Below, one piece after another: positions 17,370 through 26,649 of a stretch of DNA of 64,000 nt. Below the pieces are notes generated by a model. The model made no database searches. It saw only the letters and a program-made list of their open reading frames with translations, and was not told the DNA's origin. The position numbers were made by a program, and so were the translations under genes. Origin of the DNA: Alteribacter natronophilus (GTDB taxonomy: Bacteria; Bacillota; Bacilli; Bacillales; Salisediminibacteriaceae); NCBI RefSeq assembly GCF_006007885.1, contig NZ_VCRO01000003.1, positions 124,001 through 188,000 on the forward strand. The letters run 5' to 3'. Position 1 is the first letter of the stretch. Each line of letters opens with the position of its first letter.

Positions 17370-18242
17370 TCACCACTCCCTTTTCACCCGCATACTTCGG
17401 AACGCTGTCGGAGTGATCCCTTCGTATTTTTTGAACAGCCTTGAAAAGTAGCTGCGGTCCAATATACCTACTTCTGCGGCAACTGCTTCAAGATCCAGTT
17501 CCGTCGATAACAGCATTTCCTTGGCACGTTCAATCCTGCAGCGGTTAATATACTGGCCTGGGGTAAGTCCAGTGGTCCGTTTCACACATCTGGCCACGTA
17601 ATCCACATGATACAGCAGTGCCCTTGCTATTCCTTCCACTTTTAAAGCAGGCTCATTGTAATGCCGGTGGATAAACCGGATTGCCTCACTGGCTACCTGT
17701 TCTGCACTGGTGGGCAGACGTACTGCTTCCCGCTGAAGAAACAGAAGAGATTCATAAAAAAGCGCCTGCTGCTGGAGCTGGTCAGCAGGGGCACCTGACA
17801 GATTGAGACTGTTAAGCCGTTCCATCATCGTTTCAAACTGGTTTCGATTATGGATCTGCCCGTACGTAGGGATTATCAGCTCGAAAATGGCCTCTTCCGT
17901 ATAAGTACTTTCCTTTTTCAATATATCCGACCAGTCAAAATCCTTCAGCCTGTCCGTTTCGTATGAACCCGGCAGTTTAAAATGAATCCAGTAGATCTCG
18001 GTGTCCTCTGTACACTCCTTCCATCCTCCATGCTTAATTCCGGGTACAAGTATGAGGTATTCCCCTTCTTTTACTTCATAGGAAACACCCTCTTCCTTCA
18101 TATATAATGTTCCTTTTTTTACAGCCAGAAGATCAAATACCTCAAACGTTCTGGAGAAATGTTTCTGACCTTTCCTGAAACTTCCTTTCCCACCCTTAAT
18201 AAAGACAGGCAAAGGCGGGATTTTTGCTCTTATTGTTTTCAC
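17370..18242 (-). CDS. AraC-family transcriptional regulator with cupin sensor domain
   Basis: A 290-residue regulator. Residues 15-110 form an AraC-type cupin (VFDLLAVKKGTLYMKEEG, YLILVPGIKHGGW) which would bind a small ligand; residues 185-285 form the double helix-turn-helix (LKVEGIARALLYHVDYVARC and AEVGILDRSYFSRLFKKYEG). Start is GTG at 18242 with TGAGGTG five bases upstream. It is encoded immediately upstream of the mal promoter in the same direction and divergent from the MATE gene, so it could activate the mal operon, the MATE gene or both. The ligand is unknown. Confidence 0.88.
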   Translation of the reverse strand: MKTIRAKIPPLPVFIKGGKGSFRKGQKHFSRTFEVFDLLAVKKGTLYMKEEGVSYEVKEGEYLILVPGIKHGGWKECTEDTEIYWIHFKLPGSYETDRLKDFDWSDILKKESTYTEEAIFELIIPTYGQIHNRNQFETMMERLNSLNLSGAPADQLQQQALFYESLLFLQREAVRLPTSAEQVASEAIRFIHRHYNEPALKVEGIARALLYHVDYVARCVKRTTGLTPGQYINRCRIERAKEMLLSTELDLEAVAAEVGILDRSYFSRLFKKYEGITPTAFRSMRVKREW

Positions 18243-18390
18243 CTTTTCACCTCACATCGTTTTTGTCCTTATATTATCGTGTTTATGACTATTAAACAAA
18301 GTCTTTGACCGATAAGATAAATATAGCAAAATACGCTTTTGTCCACAAAACGTTAATTATATTGAAAACAGCGGAGACATGGAGGCATTT

Positions 18391-19767
18391 ATGGATACAG
18401 ATAAAAAGAAAAAACTTACCCTCTTCGCTCTTACCTGGCCCATATTTATAGAGATCTTTCTTCATATGTTAATGGGAAATGCGGACACCCTTATGCTCAG
18501 CCAGTATGATGACCAGGCAGTAGCTGCTGTTGGAGTTGCCAATCAGATTATGAGTGTCATCATTGTGATGTTCGGGTTCGTTGCCATGGGGACGGCAATT
18601 CTCATAGCCCAGTATCTCGGGGCCCGGCAGGAGCGGGAAGCCGGCAGAATAGCGGTTGTTTCCCTCGCTGCGAATCTGGTTTTCGGTCTTGCGCTCAGTC
18701 TTATTCTTTTTGGTTTTGCTCCCCAGATTCTCGGGGCAATGAATCTTCCCCCCGAACTTATGAATATGGCTCTTGTATACCTGCGGATCGTCGGCGGCTT
18801 CGCCTTCGTTCAGGCCCTGATCATGACTGCAGGCGCTATTGTAAAAAGTCACGGGTTCACAAAGGATGTCATGTGGGTCACGCTCGGAATGAACGTACTT
18901 AATGTGATCGGAAACTATCTGCTTATTTTCGGGCCGGGGCCATTTCCATCCCTCGGTGCCCAAGGAGTGGCGATCAGTACAGCGGGAAGCCGGACCATCG
19001 GCTTTATCGTTCTCGGATTTCTTCTGTACAGGCGTGTAAACGGTGAGCTCCCCTTTGCCGCTGTTTTCCGCTCATTTCCAAAGCCTGAAATTCAGCAGCT
19101 TCTTAAAATCGGAATCCCGTCAGCAGGTGAGCATCTCTCCTACAATATGTCCCAGTTCGTGATTACCATCTTTATCGCTGCAATGGGAACAGCAGAGCTG
19201 ACAGCCCGTGTCTATGTTACAAATATTATGATGTTTATTCTTCTGTTTGCCGTTGCCATAGGCCAGGGTACGCAGATTATTGTCGGCCACCTCGTTGGTG
19301 AAGGAAAATACCGTGAAGCTTATGAAAGGTGCATGAAAAGTCTCTGGATCGGAATGGGACTCAGCATTGGAGCCGCCTCTCTGTTTGCTGTATTCCGTGA
19401 ACCGATCCTGTCCATCTTTACGGATAATCCGGATATTATTGAAATTGGCGGCATTCTGCTTCTTCTTACAATTATTCTTGAACCAGGACGTACATTTAAT
19501 CTTATTGTGATAAACTGCCTCAGAGCTGCAGGAGATGTAAGATTCCCTGTTTACATTGGAATCCTTTCAATGTGGGGTGTCTCTGTTACCATTTCCTACA
19601 CTGCAGGCCTTGTGTTTGGGCTCGGTCTGATCGGTGTGTGGCTCTCCTTCATTGCAGACGAGTGGCTGCGCGGCCTCCTCATGCTAAGGCGCTGGAAAGG
19701 GCGAAAATGGGAGAGAATGGGCTTCACCTCAGGAAAAACGGATTCAGGAAAGGCCGCAGGCTCCTAA
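18391..19767 (+). CDS. MATE family efflux transporter
   Basis: A 458-residue multidrug and toxic compound extrusion protein of the NorM/DinF superfamily, exporting cationic compounds with Na+ or H+ exchange. Twelve hydrophobic helices are visible in two similar halves; TWPIFIEIFLHMLMGNADTL is the first helix with the conserved polar residues, and the second half begins at KIGIPSAGEHLSYNMSQFVI. The frame opens at 18379, but the ATG at 18391 has GGAGG five bases upstream and is preferred. A strong terminator follows. It is divergent from the AraC regulator. Confidence 0.9.
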   Translation: MDTDKKKKLTLFALTWPIFIEIFLHMLMGNADTLMLSQYDDQAVAAVGVANQIMSVIIVMFGFVAMGTAILIAQYLGARQEREAGRIAVVSLAANLVFGLALSLILFGFAPQILGAMNLPPELMNMALVYLRIVGGFAFVQALIMTAGAIVKSHGFTKDVMWVTLGMNVLNVIGNYLLIFGPGPFPSLGAQGVAISTAGSRTIGFIVLGFLLYRRVNGELPFAAVFRSFPKPEIQQLLKIGIPSAGEHLSYNMSQFVITIFIAAMGTAELTARVYVTNIMMFILLFAVAIGQGTQIIVGHLVGEGKYREAYERCMKSLWIGMGLSIGAASLFAVFREPILSIFTDNPDIIEIGGILLLLTIILEPGRTFNLIVINCLRAAGDVRFPVYIGILSMWGVSVTISYTAGLVFGLGLIGVWLSFIADEWLRGLLMLRRWKGRKWERMGFTSGKTDSGKAAGS

Positions 19768-19816
19768 TGTGGAAACTATTTTCTTCCTATTATAATAACC
19801 GGTTTCCATATTCAGA

Positions 19817-19863
19817 AAAGCAGCACGGGATCTCAGAACCTCAGAACCGTGCTGCTTTTTTAA
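19817..19863 (+). terminator. Terminator of the MATE gene
   Basis: The stem AAGCAGCACGG / CCGTGCTGCTT is followed by TTTTTT. Confidence 0.9.
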
Positions 19864-20120
19864 GTTCTCCGTCATTTCCAGTTAATGTTTAATTATTTCA
19901 GCCGGGGGTAAAAGAAACCAACTGTGCATAATGTTTTATACACCATTAATCCCTATGTATAAAAATACATCATTTATACACGATGCTTTTCACCCGGGAC
20001 AGGTGCCGATTCTGTCGATTACGATCGCAAAGTCTTCAGCACAATTCCCGTTAATTCCCTATGCTTCGGGGTATGGGAGATCTGCCCTGGTTCACCATGA
20101 TGGCCGGATTCCAATATCTT

Positions 20121-20189
20121 TTGACAAGCATCCGGTTTTCTGCTTAAATGTATTAAGTAATACTAACAATTTTTATTCATTTGTTAGTA
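20121..20189 (+). promoter_or_regulatory. Promoter and inverted repeat upstream of the TAXI gene
   Basis: TTGACA (20121-20126), a 17-base spacer and TTAAAT (20144-20149) form a sigma-A promoter. Shortly downstream a perfect 9-bp inverted repeat TACTAACAA / TTGTTAGTA (20161-20169 with 20181-20189) lies in the leader and is a candidate operator. The rest of the 19864-20120 stretch shows no gene. Confidence 0.65.
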
Positions 20190-20231
20190 TGAAACATAAT
20201 ATTTTATTTTCAAAAAAAGGGGGAAATAAAA

Positions 20232-21215
20232 TTGAAAAAAGTACTTACTCTTGCTGCTTCAGTGGCGGCAACAGGAATGGTTCTTGCAGCCTGCGGTGAT
20301 GGCGGAGACGGTGAAGCAGATGTATCCAACCTGCAAATTGGTACCGGAAGTACAGGCGGTACATATTACCCGCTTGGCCAGGAAATGGCAAACGTTATCA
20401 ATTCCAACGTTGAAGGCTATGAGGATTTCGATCTCAGTGCTGTATCAACCGGTGCTTCTGTTGAAAACATTACCTCCATCGGAAGCGGCGATCTTGAGCT
20501 CGGGATGAGTGTACACCTTCCTGCTCTTGATGCTGTTGAAGGAACAGGTGAGTTTGAAGAAGCAGGAATTACAGTGGATAACTTTGGTTTTATGGGCCAT
20601 ATTTATCCTGAAGTTATGCAGATCGTTGTCCGTGCCGATGCCGGTATCGAATCTGTAGCGGACCTTGAGGGAATGGACATTGCCATTGGGCCGACAGGGT
20701 CAGGTACCCGTGAAGCAGCCCGCCTCATTCTTGAAGCTTACGGACTCAGTGACGATGATTATAATGCATATGAAGAAGGATTCGGTGACGCATCCGGCCG
20801 TATCCAGGATGGAAGCCTTGACGCTTCTTTCGGCCTTCTTGGCCTGCCGAACAGCGGAATAGAAGAACTTTCCGTTCAGCGTGATATCGAACTCCTGACT
20901 CTTTCCGATGAAGCTCTTGATTACATTGAAGAGAACAGCGGTTATGAGAGCATGGAAATTCCGGCTGATTCCTACGACTTCATGGACGAGCCGGTTATGG
21001 CCATGACAGCGTACGCTATTCTTATTGGTTCAACAGACGCCATTGACGAAGACCTCGGCTATGAAATCGTCAGGGCTCTCTATGAGAACTATGACAGTAT
21101 TTCACACGCTCAGGGACCACAGCTGGCCCCGGAGAACATTATGAACGGTTCTGACGGACTTCCACTGCACCCTGGTGCTGAACGATACTTTGAGGAGCAG
21201 GGCTACCTCGACTAA
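20232..21215 (+). CDS. TAXI family TRAP transporter solute-binding lipoprotein
   Basis: A 327-residue binding protein. The signal peptide ends VLAAC (Cys21). The mature part starts LQIGTGSTGGTYYPLGQEMA, the defining motif of TAXI (TRAP-associated extracytoplasmic immunogenic) proteins, and later has IAIGPTGSGTREAARLIL and HPGAERYFEEQGYLD. Start is TTG at 20232 after AAGGGGG. It would deliver a carboxylate ligand, glutamate or a related acid in characterised relatives, to the fused permease encoded about 680 bases downstream. A terminator follows the gene, so the binding protein should be made in excess over the permease. Confidence 0.92.
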   Translation: MKKVLTLAASVAATGMVLAACGDGGDGEADVSNLQIGTGSTGGTYYPLGQEMANVINSNVEGYEDFDLSAVSTGASVENITSIGSGDLELGMSVHLPALDAVEGTGEFEEAGITVDNFGFMGHIYPEVMQIVVRADAGIESVADLEGMDIAIGPTGSGTREAARLILEAYGLSDDDYNAYEEGFGDASGRIQDGSLDASFGLLGLPNSGIEELSVQRDIELLTLSDEALDYIEENSGYESMEIPADSYDFMDEPVMAMTAYAILIGSTDAIDEDLGYEIVRALYENYDSISHAQGPQLAPENIMNGSDGLPLHPGAERYFEEQGYLD

Positions 21216-21226
21216 GTAAATAATCC

Positions 21227-21253
21227 GGCCGGACACTCTGTCCGGCCTTTTTT
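21227..21253 (+). terminator. Terminator of the TAXI gene
   Basis: The perfect stem GGCCGGACA / TGTCCGGCC has a 3-base loop and is followed by six T residues. Confidence 0.9.
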
Positions 21254-21324
21254 AAGAACGATGAGCCTGTCCTTCCCGGGGACATGCGGACTGAAATTAT
21301 TTACCCTTTAAAAAGTTCTTTTCG

Positions 21325-21692
21325 AAAAGCTGTGTTCGTATAGATTGTTGCTATTGAACAAATTAACTATTGAGCGAAAGGCGGCGACTCCAGCGGGAAT
21401 AGCATCAGGTGAAGACCCCGCAGGGTGTTTTTCCCGAGGAGGCTGAAGCGATGCCCGCGGAAAGCGTCCGCCTGCAGCGGAATAAAACAACAATCTTTCC
21501 TAAAACAGCTTTTCGTAAAGATTGTTGCTGCTGGTATTATTAATTTCGGAGCGAAAGGCCGCGACTCCCGCGGGAAAAGCAACAGCCACAGACCCCGCAG
21601 GGCGATTTTCCCGAGGAGGCTGAGGTGCTGCCCGCGGAAAGCGTCGGTCTGCAACGTAGAAAAACAACAATCTTTCCTAAAACAGCCTTTTA
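21325..21692 (+). repeat. Two interspersed elements in tandem
   Basis: Copy one is about 21325-21510 and copy two about 21503-21692, same orientation. Each runs from AGATTGTTG to CAACAATCTTT. In copy two the termini AAAGATTGTTG (21517-21527) and CAACAATCTTT (21665-21675) form a perfect 11-bp inverted repeat. Shared core blocks are GGCGACTCC-type, GACCCCGCAGGG, CCCGAGGAGGCTGA and GCCCGCGGAAAGCGTC. They fill the gap between binding protein and permease genes. Confidence 0.85.
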
Positions 21693-21810
21693 AAAGGTAC
21701 TGTTCCGACTGCTCTTTAACACAGACATAATATAATCCGCCCTCCTGCGGCGGGTCCACTCAGCGCAGTGTGCACAGGGTAGCAGGATGATCCGCACGAA
21801 CAGCGGAATG

Positions 21811-21864
21811 CCGACGAAAAAGCAGGAAAACAATAACATCCTCCTACTTTTTCGTCGGTTTTTA
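21811..21864 (+). terminator. Terminator or attenuator ahead of the TRAP permease gene
   Basis: The stem CCGACGAAAAAGCAGG / CCTACTTTTTCGTCGG (21811-21826 with 21843-21858) has at most one mismatch and is followed by TTTTTA. It ends only about 30 bases before the permease start, so read-through of this hairpin would control permease levels. Confidence 0.8.
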
Positions 21865-21892
21865 TTCGGATGAATATCAAGGTGGTGATTGT

Positions 21893-23869
21893 ATGGCAGA
21901 TGTAACAAAAGAACAAATGGATGACCAGAAACGGAAAGAACTGCTGGCAAAGTACGACAAAGAATCAACGTACCGGACAAATCTCGGCCAATGGAAATGG
22001 ATTATCGCTTTTATTGCCATCTCCCTGACGGTCTTTCACCTGTACCGAGCCGCCCCTATGAACGGGCCGCTTGTTTCGCTGATGCAGGGAGCCGTCCACC
22101 TGGGAACAGCTATGGGACTTATCTTTCTCCTCTATCCCGCTACAAAAAACGGCATTAAAAAGAAAGGGATACCCTTTTATGATATAATCCTTGCATTTCT
22201 CGCCATGGGAAGTGTCTATTATATCGTATACCAGTACGATCACATCAGGGTCGCCATTAATTTCAACACGTTTACTACGTTTGACATTATTGTTGCGACC
22301 GTGGGAATACTGCTTCTGCTCGAAGCAACCAGACGGGCTGTCGGTCTTCCCATAGTAATCATCGCAGGACTTGCCATTGTTTATGCAATGTTTGGAAATA
22401 ATCTTCCTTATGGCTTTGGTCATGGAGGATTCAACTGGGAAGGCATCTCCCGGCGACTGTTCTACACTTCAGAAGCCATATTCGGAATTCCGATCCAGAT
22501 TTCCTCAACCTATATCTTCCTCTTCCTTTTCTTTGGCGTAATGCTGACGAAAACAGGGGTCGGCCAGTTCTTCAACGATCTGGCGTTCGCACTGACAGGA
22601 CGATTTACAGGCGGAACAGCGAAAGCAGCAGTTGCAGCCTCTGCTCTTCAGGGAACAGTAACAGGAAGTTCTGTTGCCAACACTGTAGGTTCCGGTTCAT
22701 TTACAATTCCCATGATGAAGCGTGCCGGGTTCCGTCCGGAATTCTCGGCTGCTACGGAAGCCTCTGCCTCCACGGGAGGACAGATTATGCCTCCGATCAT
22801 GGGGGCTGCCGCTTTTATCATGGCTGAATACATCAGTGACGTATCGTACAGCGATATTATTATTATCGGTATTATTCCTGCCGCCCTTTACTTTACCGGT
22901 GTTATACTCGGGACGCATTTTGAAGCCAAACGTTACGGGATCCGCGGCCTTTCGAAAAAGGAACTGCCTACACTGCAGGGGATTCTGAAACGAATGGACC
23001 TCATTCTGCCGCTGTTTACGATTGTATTTATGCTCGTAAGCGGGTTTACACCGACAGCAGCAGCTCTTACTGGTATCGGTACAGCCTTCCTTGTTTCCAC
23101 GTTCAGGAAAGATACACGGATGGGGCCGCGCGACATCGTCAGTGCACTTGAACAGGGTGCACGGATCGCCCTGCCGGTAATTGCTGCCTGTGCAAGTGCC
23201 GGTATTATCGTTGGAGTCGTTGTCTTTACGGGTCTTGGCGGAAAAATTGCCGGTGCTCTCTTAAACCTTGCAGGTGACAGTCTGTTTATGCTTCTCTTCT
23301 TTACAATGATTGCCTGTATCATTTTAGGTATGGGTCTGCCGACAACAGCCAACTACGTAGTTACGGCATCCATGGCAGCTCCGGCCCTTATTGAATTCGG
23401 TGTACCACCGGTTGCTGCCCACTTCTTCGTATTCTACTTTGGTATTGTGGCTGACATTACGCCGCCGGTCTGTCTGGCTGCCTATGCCGGTGCCGGAATT
23501 GCCAGAGCGAATCCAATGAAATCGGGAGTCAATGCCTTAAAACTGGCTATCGCTGCCTTCATCATTCCTTATGTGTTTGTTTACAGTCCGGTTCTCCTTC
23601 TGCAGGACGCCACGTTTGTAACGCTGGCACCGGTTCTTGTTACAGCCGTGATCGGAATGGTTGCAGTGAGTGCCGGTATGATGGGCTATTTCATGGACCG
23701 CCCTTACTGGTACGAGCGGATTCTTCTGTTTACAGCAGGTGTAATGCTCATTATTCCTGAAAACCTCACCATCTCCGGTGCCGGTCTTGTACTGCTTCTT
23801 CTTGTAGGACTGATCCAGTTCCTTCGCAAGCGCAAGCGTGACAGTAATAATGAGGAAGCTACAGCTTAA
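21893..23869 (+). CDS. TRAP transporter fused permease (TAXI type)
   Basis: A 658-residue membrane protein that fuses the small (4-helix) and large (12-helix) TRAP subunits, the usual arrangement in TAXI systems. The charged N-terminus (MADVTKEQMDDQKRKELLAK) is cytoplasmic. Motifs of the large subunit are GTVTGSSVANTVGSGSFTIP, ATEASASTGGQIMPPIMGAA, GMGLPTTANYVVTASMAAPA and FGIVADITPPVCLAAYAGAG. It uses an ion gradient, most often Na+, rather than ATP. AGGTGGTG lies before the ATG at 21893. It partners with the TAXI protein at 20232-21215. Confidence 0.93.
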   Translation: MADVTKEQMDDQKRKELLAKYDKESTYRTNLGQWKWIIAFIAISLTVFHLYRAAPMNGPLVSLMQGAVHLGTAMGLIFLLYPATKNGIKKKGIPFYDIILAFLAMGSVYYIVYQYDHIRVAINFNTFTTFDIIVATVGILLLLEATRRAVGLPIVIIAGLAIVYAMFGNNLPYGFGHGGFNWEGISRRLFYTSEAIFGIPIQISSTYIFLFLFFGVMLTKTGVGQFFNDLAFALTGRFTGGTAKAAVAASALQGTVTGSSVANTVGSGSFTIPMMKRAGFRPEFSAATEASASTGGQIMPPIMGAAAFIMAEYISDVSYSDIIIIGIIPAALYFTGVILGTHFEAKRYGIRGLSKKELPTLQGILKRMDLILPLFTIVFMLVSGFTPTAAALTGIGTAFLVSTFRKDTRMGPRDIVSALEQGARIALPVIAACASAGIIVGVVVFTGLGGKIAGALLNLAGDSLFMLLFFTMIACIILGMGLPTTANYVVTASMAAPALIEFGVPPVAAHFFVFYFGIVADITPPVCLAAYAGAGIARANPMKSGVNALKLAIAAFIIPYVFVYSPVLLLQDATFVTLAPVLVTAVIGMVAVSAGMMGYFMDRPYWYERILLFTAGVMLIIPENLTISGAGLVLLLLVGLIQFLRKRKRDSNNEEATA

Positions 23870-23872
23870 TCT

Positions 23873-24066
23873 TTACGAAAAGCTGTTTTTCGGATAAATT
23901 ATTGCTTTTGGTTTATAAATGATGGAACGGAGGGTGGCGACTCCTGCGGGAAGAGCAGGAGTCGAAGACCCCGCAGGGCGATTTTCCCGAGAGGCTCCAG
24001 GCCCTGCCCGCGGAAAGCGTCCGCCTGGAGCGTAATAAACAACAATCTCTACGAAAAAAGCCTTAC
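23873..24066 (+). repeat. Interspersed element
   Basis: Same family and orientation as the tandem pair at 21325-21692: GGTGGCGACTCCTGCGGGA, GACCCCGCAGGGCGATTTTC, CCCGCGGAAAGCGTCCGCC, ending in AAACAACAATCTCTACG. It begins 4 bases after the permease stop codon. Confidence 0.85.
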
Positions 24067-24072
24067 GAAAAA

Positions 24073-24117
24073 CCAAACCCCGCACTGCCCTTTTTTATGA
24101 GGGGCGGTGCGGGTTTT
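24073..24117. terminator. Terminator between TRAP permease and rpiR genes
   Basis: The stem CCCGCACTGCCC / GGGGCGGTGCGGG is followed by TTTTC on the plus strand and by GGTTTGGTTTTTCG on the minus strand, so it can serve both convergent genes. Confidence 0.8.
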
Positions 24118-24157
24118 CTATTGTATCCTCCAATTCTCCTGACGATGAAGAAAACGT

Positions 24158-25009
24158 CTATTCCTCAAATACATCAAAGTTTTCCCACAGCCCTTCAAGC
24201 TCATGAAGCCGCTTTTCCACTTTTACATGCTCTGCCCGGGTGACAGCTGTTACCAGGGCGTTGACGATACTGAGAGGTGCAGAGAACGAATCGATAAACG
24301 AGTTAATCTCCGTAGCGGTAATTAATTTCAGATCCCCGAGAGGAACAAGCGGACTCATATAATGATCGGTAATTACGAGGGTCCTCGCCCCTCGCTGTTT
24401 TGCGTACCTGAGCACTTCCACGGTCCTCTTTGTATATCTGGAAAAACCAAATCCGATTACCAGATCGTTTTCCTTTATATCAAGCAGATGTTCCGAAACG
24501 CCGTCACCCTGTCGAATCATTTCGGTGTTCTGCAGAACCATGTCGAGATAAAACTCCAGAAAGCTCCCAATACTTGCTGCACTTCGGTACGCGATAATAT
24601 AAATGTTCTCCGCCTCGATAATCTGCCGTACCGCTTCTTCAAAATGACGGGTGTTCAGCTGTTCAAGAGTCGTCTGCAGGTTATGAATATCATCTCCGAG
24701 AATTTCTGTAACCACATCTTCAGGTGTTCCGTCTTCTGTTGTTTTTGCAAGCACTTCTGCAGAAGTCATTTTTCTCTGCATCGATTCCTGAAGATGCCGC
24801 TGCAGATCCGGGTACCCCTTGTAGTTCAGAAAGAAAGCGAACCTGATAACAGTCGCTTCACCGACCCCAACATGCTTTGCCAGTTTTGAAGCTGTCAGAA
24901 AAGGTGCTGTTTCACGGTTTTCCACAAGGTAGCTGGCAATTTTTTTATGTGATTTACTCATTGTATCCTGCCGGTTCAAAATGCGGTCATATACTTCACT
25001 CTCATACAT
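24158..25009 (-). CDS. RpiR/MurR-family transcriptional regulator
   Basis: A 283-residue regulator. Residues 1-77 form the RpiR-type winged helix-turn-helix (TASKLAKHVGVGEATVIRFA), and residues about 125-260 a sugar-isomerase (SIS) domain with IYIIAYRSAASIGSFLEFYL and LVIGFGFSRYTKRTVEVLRY. SIS regulators usually bind phosphosugars, but some control amino acid or sialic acid use. It lies 35 bases after the aminotransferase gene in the same direction, so the two form an operon, and it converges with the TRAP genes, which are possible targets. Confidence 0.9.
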   Translation of the reverse strand: MYESEVYDRILNRQDTMSKSHKKIASYLVENRETAPFLTASKLAKHVGVGEATVIRFAFFLNYKGYPDLQRHLQESMQRKMTSAEVLAKTTEDGTPEDVVTEILGDDIHNLQTTLEQLNTRHFEEAVRQIIEAENIYIIAYRSAASIGSFLEFYLDMVLQNTEMIRQGDGVSEHLLDIKENDLVIGFGFSRYTKRTVEVLRYAKQRGARTLVITDHYMSPLVPLGDLKLITATEINSFIDSFSAPLSIVNALVTAVTRAEHVKVEKRLHELEGLWENFDVFEE

Positions 25010-25044
25010 TATTGATGCCTCCCTGAGTCATGCTGCGGTCTGTC

Positions 25045-26460
25045 CTAGGAACCGCCCAGTCTGTGGTTAAAGATGTTGTGCAGAGCATCCATAGTTCTGG
25101 CGAGTTCCCGATCGGTATGAACAGTCGCTATACTGTATCTATTCAGCGGCTTCGTGTAAATTCCTTCATTTATCAGGTGAAGATCCAGATCCTTTCTGAA
25201 ACCGAGGTCAGCTTTCTGCATATCACGGTAGTTACGGACCTCTTCAGCCGAAAAGATCAGATTAAAGATTGTACCCATTCCGGCTGTCTGGAACGGAAGA
25301 CCTTTTGCGGCAAAAAAGGCCGAAAGCTCTTTTCTAAAGTGGTCTGTAAACTGAAGTGCCGCAGCATAGGACTTTTCAAGCTCTTCTATAACGGCAAGAC
25401 CTGCAGCGAGAATCATGGGATGACCATTGTAGGTGCCACTGTGAAACAGTGTGTCCTCAGAAGATGAATTTCTGCTCTGAAGTGTATCGAATACATCGCT
25501 CCCCGCTTTGGGGCTGGAGATGTCCATAATCTCTTTTTTTCCTCCTACGATTCCAAAAGGAAAACCTCCGCCAATCACTTTTCCCAGAGTGGTCAGATCA
25601 GGTGTCACCTGATAGCTTTGCTGGGCACCTCCCAGAGCAGATCGGAACCCGGTTTTTACTTCATCAAAGATGAGCACAATCCCCAGTTCCTCTGTCACTT
25701 CCCTCAGACGGGATATAAAGGATTCATCTGCCGGAATAAACCCTCCCTGAACCGGCTCAATCATAACCGCAGCCAGATCGTTCTGATTTCTCCTCAGGAT
25801 CCGCTCTGTCGCATCAATATTGTTAAACGGCAGAATGATGGTGTTTTCATCCCCTCCGGGCAGAAGGCCGGCAGATTCCGGAACTGATCTCGGCTCATCC
25901 GGATTTCCTGCCCTTGCAGTATCGGGGTTGATACTGTAAAGCACTTCATTGTATCCGCCGTGATAATGCCCTTCAAACTTAGCAAGCTTTGTTTTCCCGG
26001 TATATGCATATGCCAGTCTCAGGGCAAGAAGAGTAGCTTCAGTTCCGGAATTGGTATATCTAAGCCGTTCCATGGAAGGGAAGTAGCTTTTGATCTTCCC
26101 GGCATACTTAAATTCCAGTTCATGGGGTGTCCCGAATAAACATGTACCGTCTGTCTGCATTTGCCTGCCAATGGCGCCTGTAACCGCCGGATGACCATGT
26201 CCCAGTGCCAGAGAACCGTAACCCATCAGGAAATCTACATATTTATTTTGATCCACATCTGTCAGTTCTGCTCCTTCACCGTGTTTCATGACAATCGGGT
26301 ACGGAGCAAAGTGCTTAATGTTCGCCGTCACCCCACCAGGAAGATGATCTCTTCCTTCCGTCTGCAGCCGGTACGATTCCTTCGTCCGTTCCAGGTACAT
26401 GGGCAAAGGGTGTGAAAACCGATGAATTGCCACAGGATCTTCATCCTTCCATTCCTTCAT
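25045..26460 (-). CDS. Class III PLP-dependent aminotransferase, glutamate-1-semialdehyde aminomutase-like
   Basis: A 471-residue fold-type I PLP enzyme. Landmarks: HLPGGVTANIKHFAPYPIVM near the N-terminus as in GSA aminomutases, RYTNSGTEATLLALRLA (phosphate binding), IFDEVKTGFR with the PLP-pyridine aspartate (266), and TTLGKVIGGGFPFG with the Schiff-base Lys294. Being unlinked to haem genes and paired with an RpiR regulator, it is more likely a catabolic aminotransferase or aminomutase than HemL. The ATG at 26460 has no ribosome site and lies only about 14 bases from the predicted transcription start; the GTG at 26433, with AAGGATG upstream, is a serious alternative start. Confidence 0.85.
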   Translation of the reverse strand: MKEWKDEDPVAIHRFSHPLPMYLERTKESYRLQTEGRDHLPGGVTANIKHFAPYPIVMKHGEGAELTDVDQNKYVDFLMGYGSLALGHGHPAVTGAIGRQMQTDGTCLFGTPHELEFKYAGKIKSYFPSMERLRYTNSGTEATLLALRLAYAYTGKTKLAKFEGHYHGGYNEVLYSINPDTARAGNPDEPRSVPESAGLLPGGDENTIILPFNNIDATERILRRNQNDLAAVMIEPVQGGFIPADESFISRLREVTEELGIVLIFDEVKTGFRSALGGAQQSYQVTPDLTTLGKVIGGGFPFGIVGGKKEIMDISSPKAGSDVFDTLQSRNSSSEDTLFHSGTYNGHPMILAAGLAVIEELEKSYAAALQFTDHFRKELSAFFAAKGLPFQTAGMGTIFNLIFSAEEVRNYRDMQKADLGFRKDLDLHLINEGIYTKPLNRYSIATVHTDRELARTMDALHNIFNHRLGGS

Positions 26461-26480
26461 TTTTTTGAAATATATATTTC

Positions 26481-26509
26481 ATTATATGCTATATAAGCTT
26501 GTACTTGAA
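26481..26509 (-). promoter_or_regulatory. Promoter of the aminotransferase-rpiR operon
   Basis: On the minus strand TTCAAG (26504-26509), a 17-base spacer and a perfect TATAAT (26481-26486). Confidence 0.6.
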
Positions 26510-26575
26510 GAGAAAATTTCGCCCATTTTTAAAAATGAATGATATACTCCAAAAATGTTTGAAGATTCAAAAAAG

Positions 26576-26605
26576 TTAGCCAAATCAAATAATCACTGCT
26601 ATACT
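26576..26605 (+). promoter_or_regulatory. Extended -10 promoter of the KamA-like gene
   Basis: TGCTATACT (26597-26605) is an extended -10 box; the -35 (TTAGCC, 26576-26581, 18-base spacer) is weak. The gene starts 45 bases further on. Confidence 0.5.
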
Positions 26606-26649
26606 TATCTGGTATACAGAATAGAAATCTTACACAGGAGGGTGATAAA

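Noticed and set aside
21308-21759. Short frames on both strands between the TRAP genes
   Set aside because: They read through the repeat elements, contain only repeat-derived sequence and lack ribosome sites.
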